A DNA stretch of 42,831 nt from positions 1-42,831 of the forward strand of contig BPGX01000013.1 in NCBI GenBank assembly GCA_026003255.1, given 5' to 3'. A program made the translations under genes and the position numbers. A model generated the notes under the pieces. It saw only the letters and a list, made by a program, of their open reading frames with translations. It did not search any database and was not told where the DNA came from. Of this stretch, positions 7,859 through 15,523 are shown one piece after another. Each line of letters starts with the position of its first letter. The stretch's first letter is position 1. This DNA is from Bacteroidia bacterium (lineage in GTDB: Bacteria > Bacteroidota > Bacteroidia > B-17B0 > Aurantibacillaceae).

Positions 7859-8456
7859 CAGCAGCATAAAAGATGAATTAGAAAAAACCTCTTCCCGCCC
7901 TTACTTTAACACAGGCGAAGATCCACCGGGAGGGAAAAAGAAAAACACAAAAAGTGTGGACTTTGGCACTGGTTCTCTTGCTCTGGGCGGAGGAATAGGA
8001 CAAAGTGAAGGGGGATGGGTAAATGCTTTGGATTTGGGTTTAGAACTTGGTGAATTGGCAAGACAATATAAAGTTTATGAAACATACGGAGTATCGGCCG
8101 AAATAGTAGAAAATGCTTTGAAAAACGGGTTGTATGTACACACCAACGGAAAAATTTATAGCCAAAAGTTTAGAGGTAATCAGTACATAAGTTCCAAATC
8201 TGTTTCAAATAGTATAAGTACTGCTAAGTTTGCCAGAAATTTAGGGAGAGGGATGACTGTAGCAGGTCTTATATTATCAGGGTATCAACTTTTAAATAGT
8301 CAAGGAACTATGGCAGATTATGCAAGGTTCACAGGTTCATTAATAATAATAGGTACATCTGCAATTCCAATTGCAGGACCTTTTATTTCTATTGGATTGG
8401 GCATTGCAGATAGTTTTGGAGTTTTTGATCCTATTTATAATTATTTCGGAAAATAA
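7848..8456 (+). CDS. Rhs-CT toxin, cassette 7, hydrophobic tip
   Basis: The intact 202-residue protein shows the short cassette form: MRWSSSIKDELEK, RPYFNTGEDPPGGKKK, then VDFGTGSLALGGGIGQ. The tip has a charged helical part (LGELARQYKVYETYG), an HTNGKIYSQKFRGNQYIS motif and two C-terminal hydrophobic segments (GRGMTVAGLILSGYQ and IPIAGPFISIGLGIAD). The last resembles a helical hairpin able to enter a membrane. It is a homologue of the broken cassette-6 tip. The toxic role is inferred from the array, and no enzyme motif is seen. Confidence 0.7.
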   Translation: MRWSSSIKDELEKTSSRPYFNTGEDPPGGKKKNTKSVDFGTGSLALGGGIGQSEGGWVNALDLGLELGELARQYKVYETYGVSAEIVENALKNGLYVHTNGKIYSQKFRGNQYISSKSVSNSISTAKFARNLGRGMTVAGLILSGYQLLNSQGTMADYARFTGSLIIIGTSAIPIAGPFISIGLGIADSFGVFDPIYNYFGK

Positions 8457-8463
8457 AATTTCA

Positions 8464-8835
8464 ATGGATATCATTTTTTTGATAATAGGGTTGAGTACAG
8501 TTTGGATTTTTATGTTCAAAATTGAATGGTTGTTGCGTCCAAAAACATTCGCAATAAATATAATTTACGATATTTTATTGTTCGGTATTTCGTTTCTTTT
8601 GATAAAATATCCGTTGAGTAAACCTCAGTTTGTTTTATTATTGAGAATGCCGATGTTCTCATCAATTGTGTTTTATATTCTCTATAAAGGATTTAAAAGT
8701 ATATACCAAAGAGACCCTGAAAATACATTTTGGGTATTTACAAGCAAATCTATTCAAGATGTAATATTTACTTTGTTGTTTTGGTTTTTAGGAGGCGGAT
8801 TGCCTCTTGTTTTGGTAAGCATTTTGTTCCGATAA
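8464..8835 (+). CDS. Polytopic membrane immunity candidate, cassette 7
   Basis: The ATG at 8464 gives 123 residues, the same length as the cassette-6 partner. A longer open frame reaches back into the toxin gene, but the homologue supports this start. About four helices are predicted, with the shared EWLLRPK, LLLRMPMFSS and YQRDPENTFW motifs. The substitutions between the two partners are spread along the protein, as expected for paired divergence with the toxins. Confidence 0.65.
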   Translation: MDIIFLIIGLSTVWIFMFKIEWLLRPKTFAINIIYDILLFGISFLLIKYPLSKPQFVLLLRMPMFSSIVFYILYKGFKSIYQRDPENTFWVFTSKSIQDVIFTLLFWFLGGGLPLVLVSILFR

Positions 8836-8929
8836 AATTACATAAATGGAATCTTGTTTTAATATGTAATAAATAAACCATCACATATTTCTCAATTATG
8901 TTTAATTCATTTCGCACCAAAATTTTCCC

Positions 8930-8965
8930 TATCTTTGTGTAAAAAAACTTTTGTGTGCGTTGGAC
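8930..8965 (+). promoter_or_regulatory. Cassette leader copy G
   Basis: TATCTTTG (8930-8937), then ACTTTTGTGTGCGTTGGAC with GTG at 8955, 17 nt after the box. Confidence 0.55.
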
Positions 8966-9485
8966 CAGCGTCATAAAAGGAGAAATAGAAACCATCTCCC
9001 GTCCTTATTTTGACACAGGCGAAGACCCGCCGGGAGGGAAGAAGAAAAGTAGTAAAGGAGGAAAGAATACACAAAGTAATGGAAGTACTTATTTTACTGA
9101 CGCTAAGTGGGATAACATAAATAAAGATATAGGTGCTTTTGATGTTGGTCATGGGGCAAAACAAGAAATCCTAGATTATACTTCGAGGATGGACCCTACC
9201 ATTAATAAATTTGGATACATGAAATTAACTAAATTTGTAAGCAAAACATTATTTGGTGCGCAAGCACTTATGAGCGGCTATCAGGTATATAATGCATGGG
9301 AAACAAATAATCCCAATCTAAATGGGGTAATAGGTAAAGCGTCCTTGGATATAACAATTGGATTAATCTCACTTTATGGTGGTCCAGTTGGTTGGGGTGT
9401 AGGTGCAGTTTATTTCATTGGCGATATATACGGATGGTGGGGAAACTGGGGAGAACCTACACCTATTAAACCAACTAAAAAATAA
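8955..9485 (+). CDS. Rhs-CT toxin, cassette 8, hydrophobic tip
   Basis: This 176-residue short-form cassette has MRWTSVIKGEIE, RPYFDTGEDPPGGKKK, a serine/glycine/lysine spacer and a ~120-residue tip. The tip holds FGYMKLTKFVSKTLFGAQ, then a hydrophobic pair (DITIGLISLYGGPVGWGVGA, YFIGDIYGWWGNWG). The layout of a polar part, KVT/KFVS-type segment and glycine-rich hydrophobic hairpin recalls cassettes 3, 5, 6 and 7, although sequence identity is low. It is the last cassette before the insertion sequence. Confidence 0.65.
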   Translation: MRWTSVIKGEIETISRPYFDTGEDPPGGKKKSSKGGKNTQSNGSTYFTDAKWDNINKDIGAFDVGHGAKQEILDYTSRMDPTINKFGYMKLTKFVSKTLFGAQALMSGYQVYNAWETNNPNLNGVIGKASLDITIGLISLYGGPVGWGVGAVYFIGDIYGWWGNWGEPTPIKPTKK

Positions 9486-9490
9486 AACCT

Positions 9491-9916
9491 ATGATAAGAG
9501 TGCCTAAAATATATAGATACATCATTTACAAGTTATACACATGGAGCAATAAAAGAAAAACCGATACTCCTGTTACAAATGTGATACTCACTCTATCTTT
9601 TGTTCATTCTATACAATTACTCACTTTGAATGCTATCGTTTCACGTTTTTTTCCCAATCTTGATGTTTTTAACTATTTTGATGATTATACTGATAAAGAA
9701 AAAGAGAAATTTGTTGGTCTATTTTTTATTTTATTTTCTGCTTTGCACTATTTTGTATTATATAAAAAAGAATACTGGGACCAATACATTGAGGAATTTT
9801 CTCATGAAAGCGATTCAGAAAGGAAAAAAGGTACTATATGGGTAATATCTTATTTGATAGGAAGTATCGTGTTATATTTTATAATTTTATGGATATTGTT
9901 TGGCATATTACGATAA
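9491..9916 (+). CDS. Polytopic membrane immunity candidate, cassette 8
   Basis: The 141-residue protein has three helices (about residues 30-50, 72-88 and 116-138), an aromatic/basic start (IYRYIIYKLYTW) and a loop KKEYWDQYIEEF, which matches RRNWKNYEEEF in the cassette-3 partner. It starts 5 bp after the toxin stop. Together with the cassette-3 and cassette-5 partners it suggests one family of three-helix immunity proteins for different hydrophobic tips. Confidence 0.6.
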   Translation: MIRVPKIYRYIIYKLYTWSNKRKTDTPVTNVILTLSFVHSIQLLTLNAIVSRFFPNLDVFNYFDDYTDKEKEKFVGLFFILFSALHYFVLYKKEYWDQYIEEFSHESDSERKKGTIWVISYLIGSIVLYFIILWILFGILR

Positions 9917-10006
9917 GATTCTCCAATATTTAAAATGCAACTAAATTTGTAAACTAAATTCAACTAATAAATGCAACTTTTGGAGTAAAAAAATTATATT
10001 TTTCAA

Positions 10007-10076
10007 GGAAAGGGAGAAAGAAAATATTCTTTCTCCTCTTTACCCTGATGGAGAGATATTATTTTTGTCCCTTTCC
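10007..10076 (+). promoter_or_regulatory. Nested hairpins in the IS30 leader
   Basis: GGAAAGGGA (10007-10015) pairs with TCCCTTTCC (10068-10076). Inside it GGAGAAAGAA (10013-10022) pairs with TTCTTTCTCC (10027-10036), with only AATA as loop; the outer and inner left arms overlap by 3 bases, so they partly compete. The structure precedes the transposase start at 10096 and could limit translation or block read-in transcription. Confidence 0.45.
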
Positions 10077-10095
10077 TTCCTAAAAAAGTTGCAAA

Positions 10096-11076
10096 ATGAA
10101 ACATCTCACCAAAGAGCAAAGATACGCAATAAGTGTAATGAGAACAAAAAATTATTCACTCAAAGAAATAGCAGAAGCTATTGGTAAAGACAAATCGGTA
10201 ATTAGTAGAGAGTTAAAGCGAAATTGTGATAAACGGACAGGAGAATATAGATCTGATTTAGCACAACGAAAGTATGAAACACGAATGAGAAATAAACCTA
10301 AAAAGCGATATTTTACAGAAGAAATCAAAGCCGTTGTAGAGGAATTATTAGCGAAAGATCATAGTCCAGAGCAGATTGCAAATCGGCTCAAGAAAGAAGG
10401 GCGTCCTACAGTAAGCCATGAACGGATATATCAACATATATGGGAAGATAAAAAGAAAGGAGGTAGTTTATACAAGCACTTGCGAAGGCAAGGTAAAAAG
10501 TATAAAAAAAGAGGGAATAAAACCGATAATAGAGGCATTATCAAAAATAGAAAGGATATAGATTTAAGGCCTAAAGAGGTAGAATTCAAAAAACGATTTG
10601 GAGATTTAGAGATGGATACGATAATAGGAAAAAATCACAAAGGTTGTTTGCTTACCATCAATGATAGAGCAACGGGAATGGTATGGATAAGTAAATTACC
10701 GGGTAAAAATGCCCATATACTATCAGAAAAAGTAATACACACACTTTCACCAATAAAAGAGTATTTACATACTATTACAGTAGATAACGGAAAAGAATTT
10801 GCTGCACATGAAAAGATAAGTCAAAGATTAGGTGTAGAAATATATTTTGCAAAACCTTATCAGTCATGGCAAAGAGGAGCAAATGAAAATCTAAATGGGC
10901 TCATTAGACAATACTTTCCGAAGAAATTATCTTTTGAAAATATCACTGATGAACAGATACAAGAAGTGCAAGACAAACTTAATAACAGACCAAGAAAAAG
11001 ATTGGGTTATCTCTCACCAATAGAGTGCTATACGCACATCTCTCCATCAAACGCTCTCTGTTTTTCTGCAACTTAA
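10096..11076 (+). CDS. IS30-family transposase
   Basis: The 326-residue DDE transposase starts with a helix-turn-helix region (LKEIAEAIGKDKSVISRELKRN, about residues 22-43). It carries the conserved HSPEQIANRL and VSHERIYQHI motifs and a catalytic triad D174 (EMDT), D230 (TVDNGKEF) and E264 (GANENLNGLIRQYFPK). Length and motif order fit the family. No frame break is seen, so it is likely active. It separates the toxin array from the integrated virus, and its insertion probably removed the rest of an older element. Confidence 0.93.
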   Translation: MKHLTKEQRYAISVMRTKNYSLKEIAEAIGKDKSVISRELKRNCDKRTGEYRSDLAQRKYETRMRNKPKKRYFTEEIKAVVEELLAKDHSPEQIANRLKKEGRPTVSHERIYQHIWEDKKKGGSLYKHLRRQGKKYKKRGNKTDNRGIIKNRKDIDLRPKEVEFKKRFGDLEMDTIIGKNHKGCLLTINDRATGMVWISKLPGKNAHILSEKVIHTLSPIKEYLHTITVDNGKEFAAHEKISQRLGVEIYFAKPYQSWQRGANENLNGLIRQYFPKKLSFENITDEQIQEVQDKLNNRPRKRLGYLSPIECYTHISPSNALCFSAT

Positions 11077-11326
11077 TTTCTTCTTTAAGTTATACCAAAG
11101 ATAATCAACTTCCCAAAAGATTCATACACCCTCCTCTATATCCTTTAACATTTCATCGTATAAAGTGTTTTTTCTTGTTTTGATCCCCTTACAATTTTTC
11201 TAAAAACTGCTTGTTTGAGTAGAGTTTTCTATAAATATTTACTCATACATCTATTTATTTTTCCAAGATTAAAATTTTATTTATATTTGCACCATCAAAA
11301 AGTTGCATTTGTGACTTGAATTCACC

Positions 11327-12102
11327 ATATAATTTTCTGATATATCTGACCATTTTAATTTTTTTACATCAGAATATCTCAATCCTGTATAACAACTAAA
11401 CAAAAAATATGAACCAACTATTTTCAATTTCGGTTCAGTTTCTTTCTCAAAAATATGAGTATGTAACTGCATTAGTTCATTTTTTGTTAAAAATGTTAGT
11501 TGCCCTTTTACCCACTTTGTCTTTACATCTTTCATTGGATTTTCTTGTAAATAACCCTCTCTTACGGCTTCATTTAAAACCGTTTTTATCAACCTCAATG
11601 CTCTATTTGCAGTATTGATATTGTTTTTCTTTTCATTGATGAGCCACATGTAATACTTCTTGGCAAAATCCCGGTCAAAATCTGCCCAGTTAAGATTAGG
11701 ATTAAATTCTTTCAATTTATGATATTCAGTAAGATATTTTTTCCATCCTCCCCGTTTCAATAATTGCTGCTTTTCTTGAAACATTTTGCAATAGAAGTCA
11801 AAAAAATATGCTTTACAATCAAATTCATCATGAAGAATATCATGTATATCAATCTCTTTTCTTTTCAATGTATGATCAAGGATAATGTTGCTGATTCTGT
11901 TTTTCCAATATCCAATCATTACATTGGCCTTAACTGCTTCCGGATAAGTTCCTTTTACATAATCTCCCTTAAAGTGTTCCGGATAAGGAATGTAGCATTT
12001 CAATGACTTTTCGCTTTTCTTTCTTTTCAAAATAAGACGTAAGTATAGGTAGTGCTTATTACCAAGCTTACGCAAATAAAATTTATAAGTAATGTTTTTC
12101 AT
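11327..12102 (-). pseudogene. Truncated tyrosine recombinase (copy of the intact integrase)
   Basis: It matches residues 1-258 of the intact integrase at 21163-22284, apparently without differences, and then stops matching at 11327. The lost part contains the HxxR, H and Y catalytic residues, so the product cannot be active. The open frame ends in 15 unrelated codons that run into the IS30 end. It is the remnant of a second element at the same attachment site. Confidence 0.85.
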
Positions 12103-12267
12103 AGCAGGTTTGTTTTAGTGTGAAACATTGTGTGAAACAAACCTGCTGTTATCATTTTGAAGCCAAAGGTTTTATCCTTTGGAATCCCCCGAAAATAGTG
12201 CGATTCAGGAATCAGGAAATTTTTTCTTTGCCTGCTTTTTTGAAAAAATTCCCCATAAAGTCGGGAT
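11327..12267. repeat. Long direct repeat, left copy (about 940 bp)
   Basis: This matches 21509-22449 at a constant offset of 10,182 bp. It covers the integrase 5' two thirds, its upstream inverted repeat and the att-side sequence up to AAAGTCGGGAT. Three substitutions are visible, all in the last 25 bp. It flanks the virus-like element. Confidence 0.85.
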
Positions 12268-12294
12268 TTATCCCGACCGAAGCGTCGGGATGAC
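12257..12294. other. Left attachment site region
   Basis: AAAGTCGGGAT (12257-12267) ends the long repeat, and GTCGGGATGAC (12284-12294) repeats the 3' end of tRNA-Pro at 22442-22452. Between them GTCGGGAT-TT-ATCCCGAC (12260-12277) forms a palindrome. The position at the end of the integrase-side repeat fits an att site, though which of the two words was the crossover core is not clear. Confidence 0.55.
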
Positions 12295-12411
12295 TGTTTT
12301 TTTTTTGTGTCTAAAAATTTTGATATTCCTCATTTATACTTTTTTTTGTGAAACAAATGTAATAAATAGTTTTTAATGTTTTTAATGAAACCATTAAAGC
12401 ACAGATAAAAA

Positions 12412-12419
12412 TATATTTG
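12412..12419 (+). promoter_or_regulatory. TATATTTG promoter box of the virus operon
   Basis: TATATTTG lies only 4 nt before the GTG at 12424, which suggests a leaderless or near-leaderless transcript for the first virus gene. Confidence 0.45.
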
Positions 12420-12423
12420 TCCC

Positions 12424-12849
12424 GTGAATATTTTAAGTTATCTCAAATATTTAAATTACAAAAGCCAAATAAAACTGGATAGTTTAGCAATAGAGGACTT
12501 ATCGGTAGAGATTCAATATAAACTTGCAAATAAAAACTATAATGACTATCTCATCAAAAAAACATGTCTGCATTATTTTCTGATTGCAGTTAGAAGAAAG
12601 AAAAAAGAACTTGATTTGATTTTTAATCAGGCAGAAGAAATCAATACATCAGATGAAGAGAAAATTAAATCCCGGATTGAAAAAATAAATCAATTAAAAC
12701 TTAAACATTCCCACAAAAAAATTCTGTGTATGCTGGTTCTCGGATACACATACAAAGAAATTCGGGAAGAATTGAATTTGACTTCAAAGCAATTAAGGAA
12801 CGTTATTTATTATTTTAAAAATACATTAAAGTATAAGACAATAAAATAA
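12424..12849 (+). CDS. Helix-turn-helix regulator, first gene of the virus operon
   Basis: The 141-residue protein has a GTG start. Its C-terminal third (KKILCMLVLGYTYKEIREEL..SKQLRNVIYYF) has the pattern of a sigma-region-4 or LuxR-type helix-turn-helix. The N-terminal half is helical and charged and could be a sigma-like region 2 or an oligomerisation part. It opens the rightward operon, so a role in switching on virus genes is likely. I see no exact family match. Confidence 0.55.
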   Translation: MNILSYLKYLNYKSQIKLDSLAIEDLSVEIQYKLANKNYNDYLIKKTCLHYFLIAVRRKKKELDLIFNQAEEINTSDEEKIKSRIEKINQLKLKHSHKKILCMLVLGYTYKEIREELNLTSKQLRNVIYYFKNTLKYKTIK

Positions 12850-12886
12850 ATTATGGTATATTAGAATAAATGAAAATATAATAATT

Positions 12887-13111
12887 ATGTTAGAAGGATT
12901 GATTAACCCTGAACTCATTAAAAGTATTGTTAAGTCAGAACTTGATAAAATATGTCAAGGCAATGCAGGAGATTCATTCAAAATTGTTGAAAATGATGGA
13001 AACAAAATAAAGATAACAACTAAAAATACTTTTGTTGATAACGACATAAAAAGTTGTTCCGGACAAATAACCATTGAATATAAAGGTAAAGAAATTTCTT
13101 TTGTTCTATGA
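12887..13111 (+). CDS. Small virus protein of unknown function
   Basis: This 74-residue acidic/mixed protein has a helical start (LINPELIKSIVKSELDKI) and a beta-rich end. Its stop overlaps the next start (ATGA), so it belongs to the operon. The sequence suggests no function. Confidence 0.55.
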   Translation: MLEGLINPELIKSIVKSELDKICQGNAGDSFKIVENDGNKIKITTKNTFVDNDIKSCSGQITIEYKGKEISFVL

Positions 13112-13557
13112 TTAGCAATAGAAGGAAAAAGGCGGTTTTCATTATTTTTTTGATTTTTATTGTAATTGCTCTCATATATCTTTTTTCATACTATCTCAAT
13201 AAAAATGATGATAGAGTCATATACGAAGGTCAAGGTAAAAGAATATATTTGACAAAAAAAATACCGTATAAAGATGGAAGAATAATGTATAACCTTGTAT
13301 TGGAAGAAAAATCAACAGGAGAAAGATTTTTCATACTAGCTAATACTAAAAAAGGATTCAAAGAAAAAATGTTGGCCGATAGGATTTTGAACACTTACAA
13401 CAAGGGATTGTTGAAAAGCTATGATTCTGTTGAAAGTGTCGGAATTACTATCAAAAAAATAAATTCTGATATTCATTCCAATTTAATTAAAACCAAAACA
13501 CCAAAGGACATTATCAATGATATTAAAGACACTATTGATTTAAATAAATCTATATGA
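13108..13557 (+). CDS. Virus membrane protein, single N-terminal helix
   Basis: The 149-residue product has a basic start (MISNRRKKA), one membrane helix (about residues 9-30) and a basic soluble domain. It overlaps both neighbours by 4 bp. Small one-helix proteins upstream of the packaging ATPase are common in viruses with an internal membrane. The role is unknown. Confidence 0.55.
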   Translation: MISNRRKKAVFIIFLIFIVIALIYLFSYYLNKNDDRVIYEGQGKRIYLTKKIPYKDGRIMYNLVLEEKSTGERFFILANTKKGFKEKMLADRILNTYNKGLLKSYDSVESVGITIKKINSDIHSNLIKTKTPKDIINDIKDTIDLNKSI

Positions 13558-14111
13558 AATTTGATAAAGAGATTGTTGAAGAGGCAAAAAAAGAGGTTAG
13601 AAAAAGAATCAATCAAAATTCAATTGATGAAGCACAAGAAATAAAAACAGAAGAATCTTTTTCTTCTTCAAATAACAATGTAAATTCTACATCAGAAAAT
13701 CAAGCAATATCGCAAGATAGTGTAATAGACGAGAAATTTAAAAAATTTGCCGACAAACTGCAAAATTATAGCGGAAGGGTTATTGTTGAATATGTAGATG
13801 ATTTCAAATCTAACTTATTATGGATATATGCGAAGAAAAATAAAGTTGAGATTCCCAAAGAGGCATTTAAAATGCCCGAAGAAAGTAAAGACCTCTGCTC
13901 TACTCTTGTAGATTTTGCCATTCAAGATAAATTGTTGGAATATATTAAAAAATATCCACTCCTTGCAGCAGGAGCGCTTATATCCATCAATGCTATATCC
14001 GGTTTTGTTGTTATTAACGCTTTGAAGGAAAGCAAAGAACAAGGCAAGAGAGAAAATGATAAAAAACATGAAACAAAAGATACTGCTGAAGAAACAATCA
14101 ATAACTTATGA
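13554..14111 (+). CDS. Virus membrane protein, C-terminal helix
   Basis: The 185-residue protein has a polar, serine/asparagine-rich region (residues 30-60), a helical middle and one membrane helix near residues 139-157 (LLAAGALISINAISGFVVI). A highly charged tail follows. It overlaps the upstream gene and ends 3 bp before the ATPase gene. It could be a minor virion membrane protein. Confidence 0.5.
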   Translation: MKFDKEIVEEAKKEVRKRINQNSIDEAQEIKTEESFSSSNNNVNSTSENQAISQDSVIDEKFKKFADKLQNYSGRVIVEYVDDFKSNLLWIYAKKNKVEIPKEAFKMPEESKDLCSTLVDFAIQDKLLEYIKKYPLLAAGALISINAISGFVVINALKESKEQGKRENDKKHETKDTAEETINNL

Positions 14112-14114
14112 ATA

Positions 14115-14555
14115 ATGATTGTATCTATTGTTGGTCCTCAAGGAAGCGGAAAAACTACCTTGTCAGAAAAATTAGCCCAAAAATGTTCTTTAGGTAGAAA
14201 GATATACTATTGTGGATTTATTCCTTCCCCATTTCAATATCTGAAAATTCAGGATTTAGATCAAATAAAAAAAGATGCTGTTATCATTATAGATGACGCC
14301 AATGCTTTTTTGATGTCATATAATTTGTTTGAAAAAAATTCTCCTCTGCGAGAAAGAATAATCATGAGCCGGCATTATCGCTTATTGTTGATATTTATAT
14401 TCCACAGCATAGATGATACAATTAAATTTGTATACAGGCAAAGTCAATTTTTATTTATTTCCGAAAAATACCCGGATATTCATAAATTAAAACTGAAATT
14501 TGACGATTCTATCGGCAAGCCGGGTTACCGTTTTTTTCGCTCAAGGCGGTATTAA
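14115..14555 (+). CDS. P-loop ATPase, probable genome-packaging ATPase
   Basis: The 146-residue protein has Walker A GPQGSGKTT (residues 7-15), Walker B VIIIDDAN (about residues 56-63) and a following MSRHYRLLLIFIFHS segment. The latter resembles the sensor region of FtsK/HerA (A32-like) packaging ATPases, where a conserved polar residue follows a hydrophobic strand. It is shorter than PRD1 P9 or PM2 P9-type ATPases, near the lower limit for the fold. Its place just before the candidate capsid gene supports packaging. A Zot-like morphogenesis ATPase is the alternative. Confidence 0.65.
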   Translation: MIVSIVGPQGSGKTTLSEKLAQKCSLGRKIYYCGFIPSPFQYLKIQDLDQIKKDAVIIIDDANAFLMSYNLFEKNSPLRERIIMSRHYRLLLIFIFHSIDDTIKFVYRQSQFLFISEKYPDIHKLKLKFDDSIGKPGYRFFRSRRY

Positions 14556-14611
14556 TGTTTTTATTTCAGACAATTTTTATTGTTAATGTATTTTCTAAAC
14601 AAAAAAAAACT

Positions 14612-14722
14612 ATGAAATTATTCTTTTTAATTCTGATTGCATTCTTGGTGGGCATGATTGTGTATAAGAAAGCCATTGAACCAAGATTAGAAAAAATGTC
14701 ATTCAATGATGACAATCAATAA
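14612..14722 (+). CDS. 36-residue membrane peptide between ATPase and capsid genes
   Basis: This short open frame (MKLFFLILIAFLVGMIVYKK...) has one membrane helix and a short charged tail ending DDNQ. It lies in the 190 bp between the ATPase and capsid genes, on the same strand. Very small membrane proteins are typical of the virion membrane in PM2- and PRD1-like viruses. Confidence 0.5.
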   Translation: MKLFFLILIAFLVGMIVYKKAIEPRLEKMSFNDDNQ

Positions 14723-14746
14723 TCATTAACCAAAAAAATTAAAAAT

Positions 14747-15514
14747 ATGGATGAAGCAGTAAAAAGAACAATTGAAAATCTGGATGCGTCTGCATCTGAA
14801 TATGGCTATTCTGCCGAAAATTATTCTGCGGAAGAACATGGACTAACAATCCCCAGATTAAAATTTCCCGGACGCCAAATTTCCACGCCGCACGCAGCTC
14901 AAACTAACTATTCTATCAATCCGAGAGTGGCTGCTGTTGGAGCCGGTGCATCTACATTTAAAGTTGATGTTCTTGTAAAAAAGTACGGAACAGGTTCAGG
15001 AAATTCCTCTAATCCTGTGTTTTTATTTGGTCCCAATGCTATTCTCGGTATTGGTGCAGGAGCCGGGTTAGATAATACAGTCGGTTATTTGTCTGTTAAA
15101 AACGCCGGACAAAAAACAAGATTTGCTGTTGTAAATGGAAAAAACGTTTTGACAATTTTTTATGGTGATGATACTAACAATCACACTTACACAATCACCC
15201 TTGGAACCGAGGGAGAGTATCCTTTCTTTCTAGGCACCTTGACAAAAAGTTCTTTTAAAGTTAAAGGCGTTCAAATAGAAATCAGCGACTCAACTCAAAC
15301 GGCTCAACTTTCTCAAGCACTTGTTCATTTTGAATTGAACGCTTTCGGAAAGAGTCAAACTAATGATTTGACTACTCCAAGAGATTTGTATCAGCAACAA
15401 CCCGGCGGCGTTTTCATCCCGCATCAATTTGAAATCGGGCCCAACAAAGGATTAATCACCAATGTTCTTGCCATTGACGGATTCACCGTTTCCTACTATT
15501 TCTACATTGCTTAA
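14747..15514 (+). CDS. Candidate major capsid protein
   Basis: The 255-residue protein is beta-rich, with small residues and many alternating hydrophobic stretches (for example VFLFGPNAILGIG, TYTITLGTEGEYPFF) and no membrane helix. The length is close to that of PM2 P2 (269 residues), which folds as a double jelly roll. It lies directly after the packaging ATPase, as in many tailless viruses. An N-terminal motif YSAEEHGLTIP (residues 26-36) recurs in the next protein. No sequence family is recognisable by eye, so a structural prediction is needed to settle the fold. Confidence 0.6.
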   Translation: MDEAVKRTIENLDASASEYGYSAENYSAEEHGLTIPRLKFPGRQISTPHAAQTNYSINPRVAAVGAGASTFKVDVLVKKYGTGSGNSSNPVFLFGPNAILGIGAGAGLDNTVGYLSVKNAGQKTRFAVVNGKNVLTIFYGDDTNNHTYTITLGTEGEYPFFLGTLTKSSFKVKGVQIEISDSTQTAQLSQALVHFELNAFGKSQTNDLTTPRDLYQQQPGGVFIPHQFEIGPNKGLITNVLAIDGFTVSYYFYIA

Positions 15515-15523
15515 AAAAACTTT

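Larger units (their letters stand above)
9969..11310 (+). mobile_element. IS30-family insertion sequence
   Basis: A transposase gene lies between the inverted ends AAATGCAACTTTT (9969-9981) and AAAAGTTGCATTT (11298-11310). The 1.34 kb span and the 234 bp after the gene are on the long side for the family, so the right end is tentative. No clear target duplication is visible. A related word (AAAAAAGTTGCA) also occurs just before the start codon at about 10083. Confidence 0.6.

Noticed and set aside
1323..8965. Could the regular leader repeats be a CRISPR array?
   Set aside because: Spacing is about 0.8-2 kb with genes between them, the repeats are not palindromic, and no cas genes are present.
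12260..12277. GTCGGGAT-TT-ATCCCGAC as a terminator
   Set aside because: No T run follows directly on the plus strand, and the arms repeat the tRNA 3' end. An attachment-site remnant explains it better.
12179..12376. ORF spanning the left att region (similar ORF at 22361-22693)
   Set aside because: The right copy runs through tRNA-Pro in antisense and the left through the palindrome. Both are shadows.
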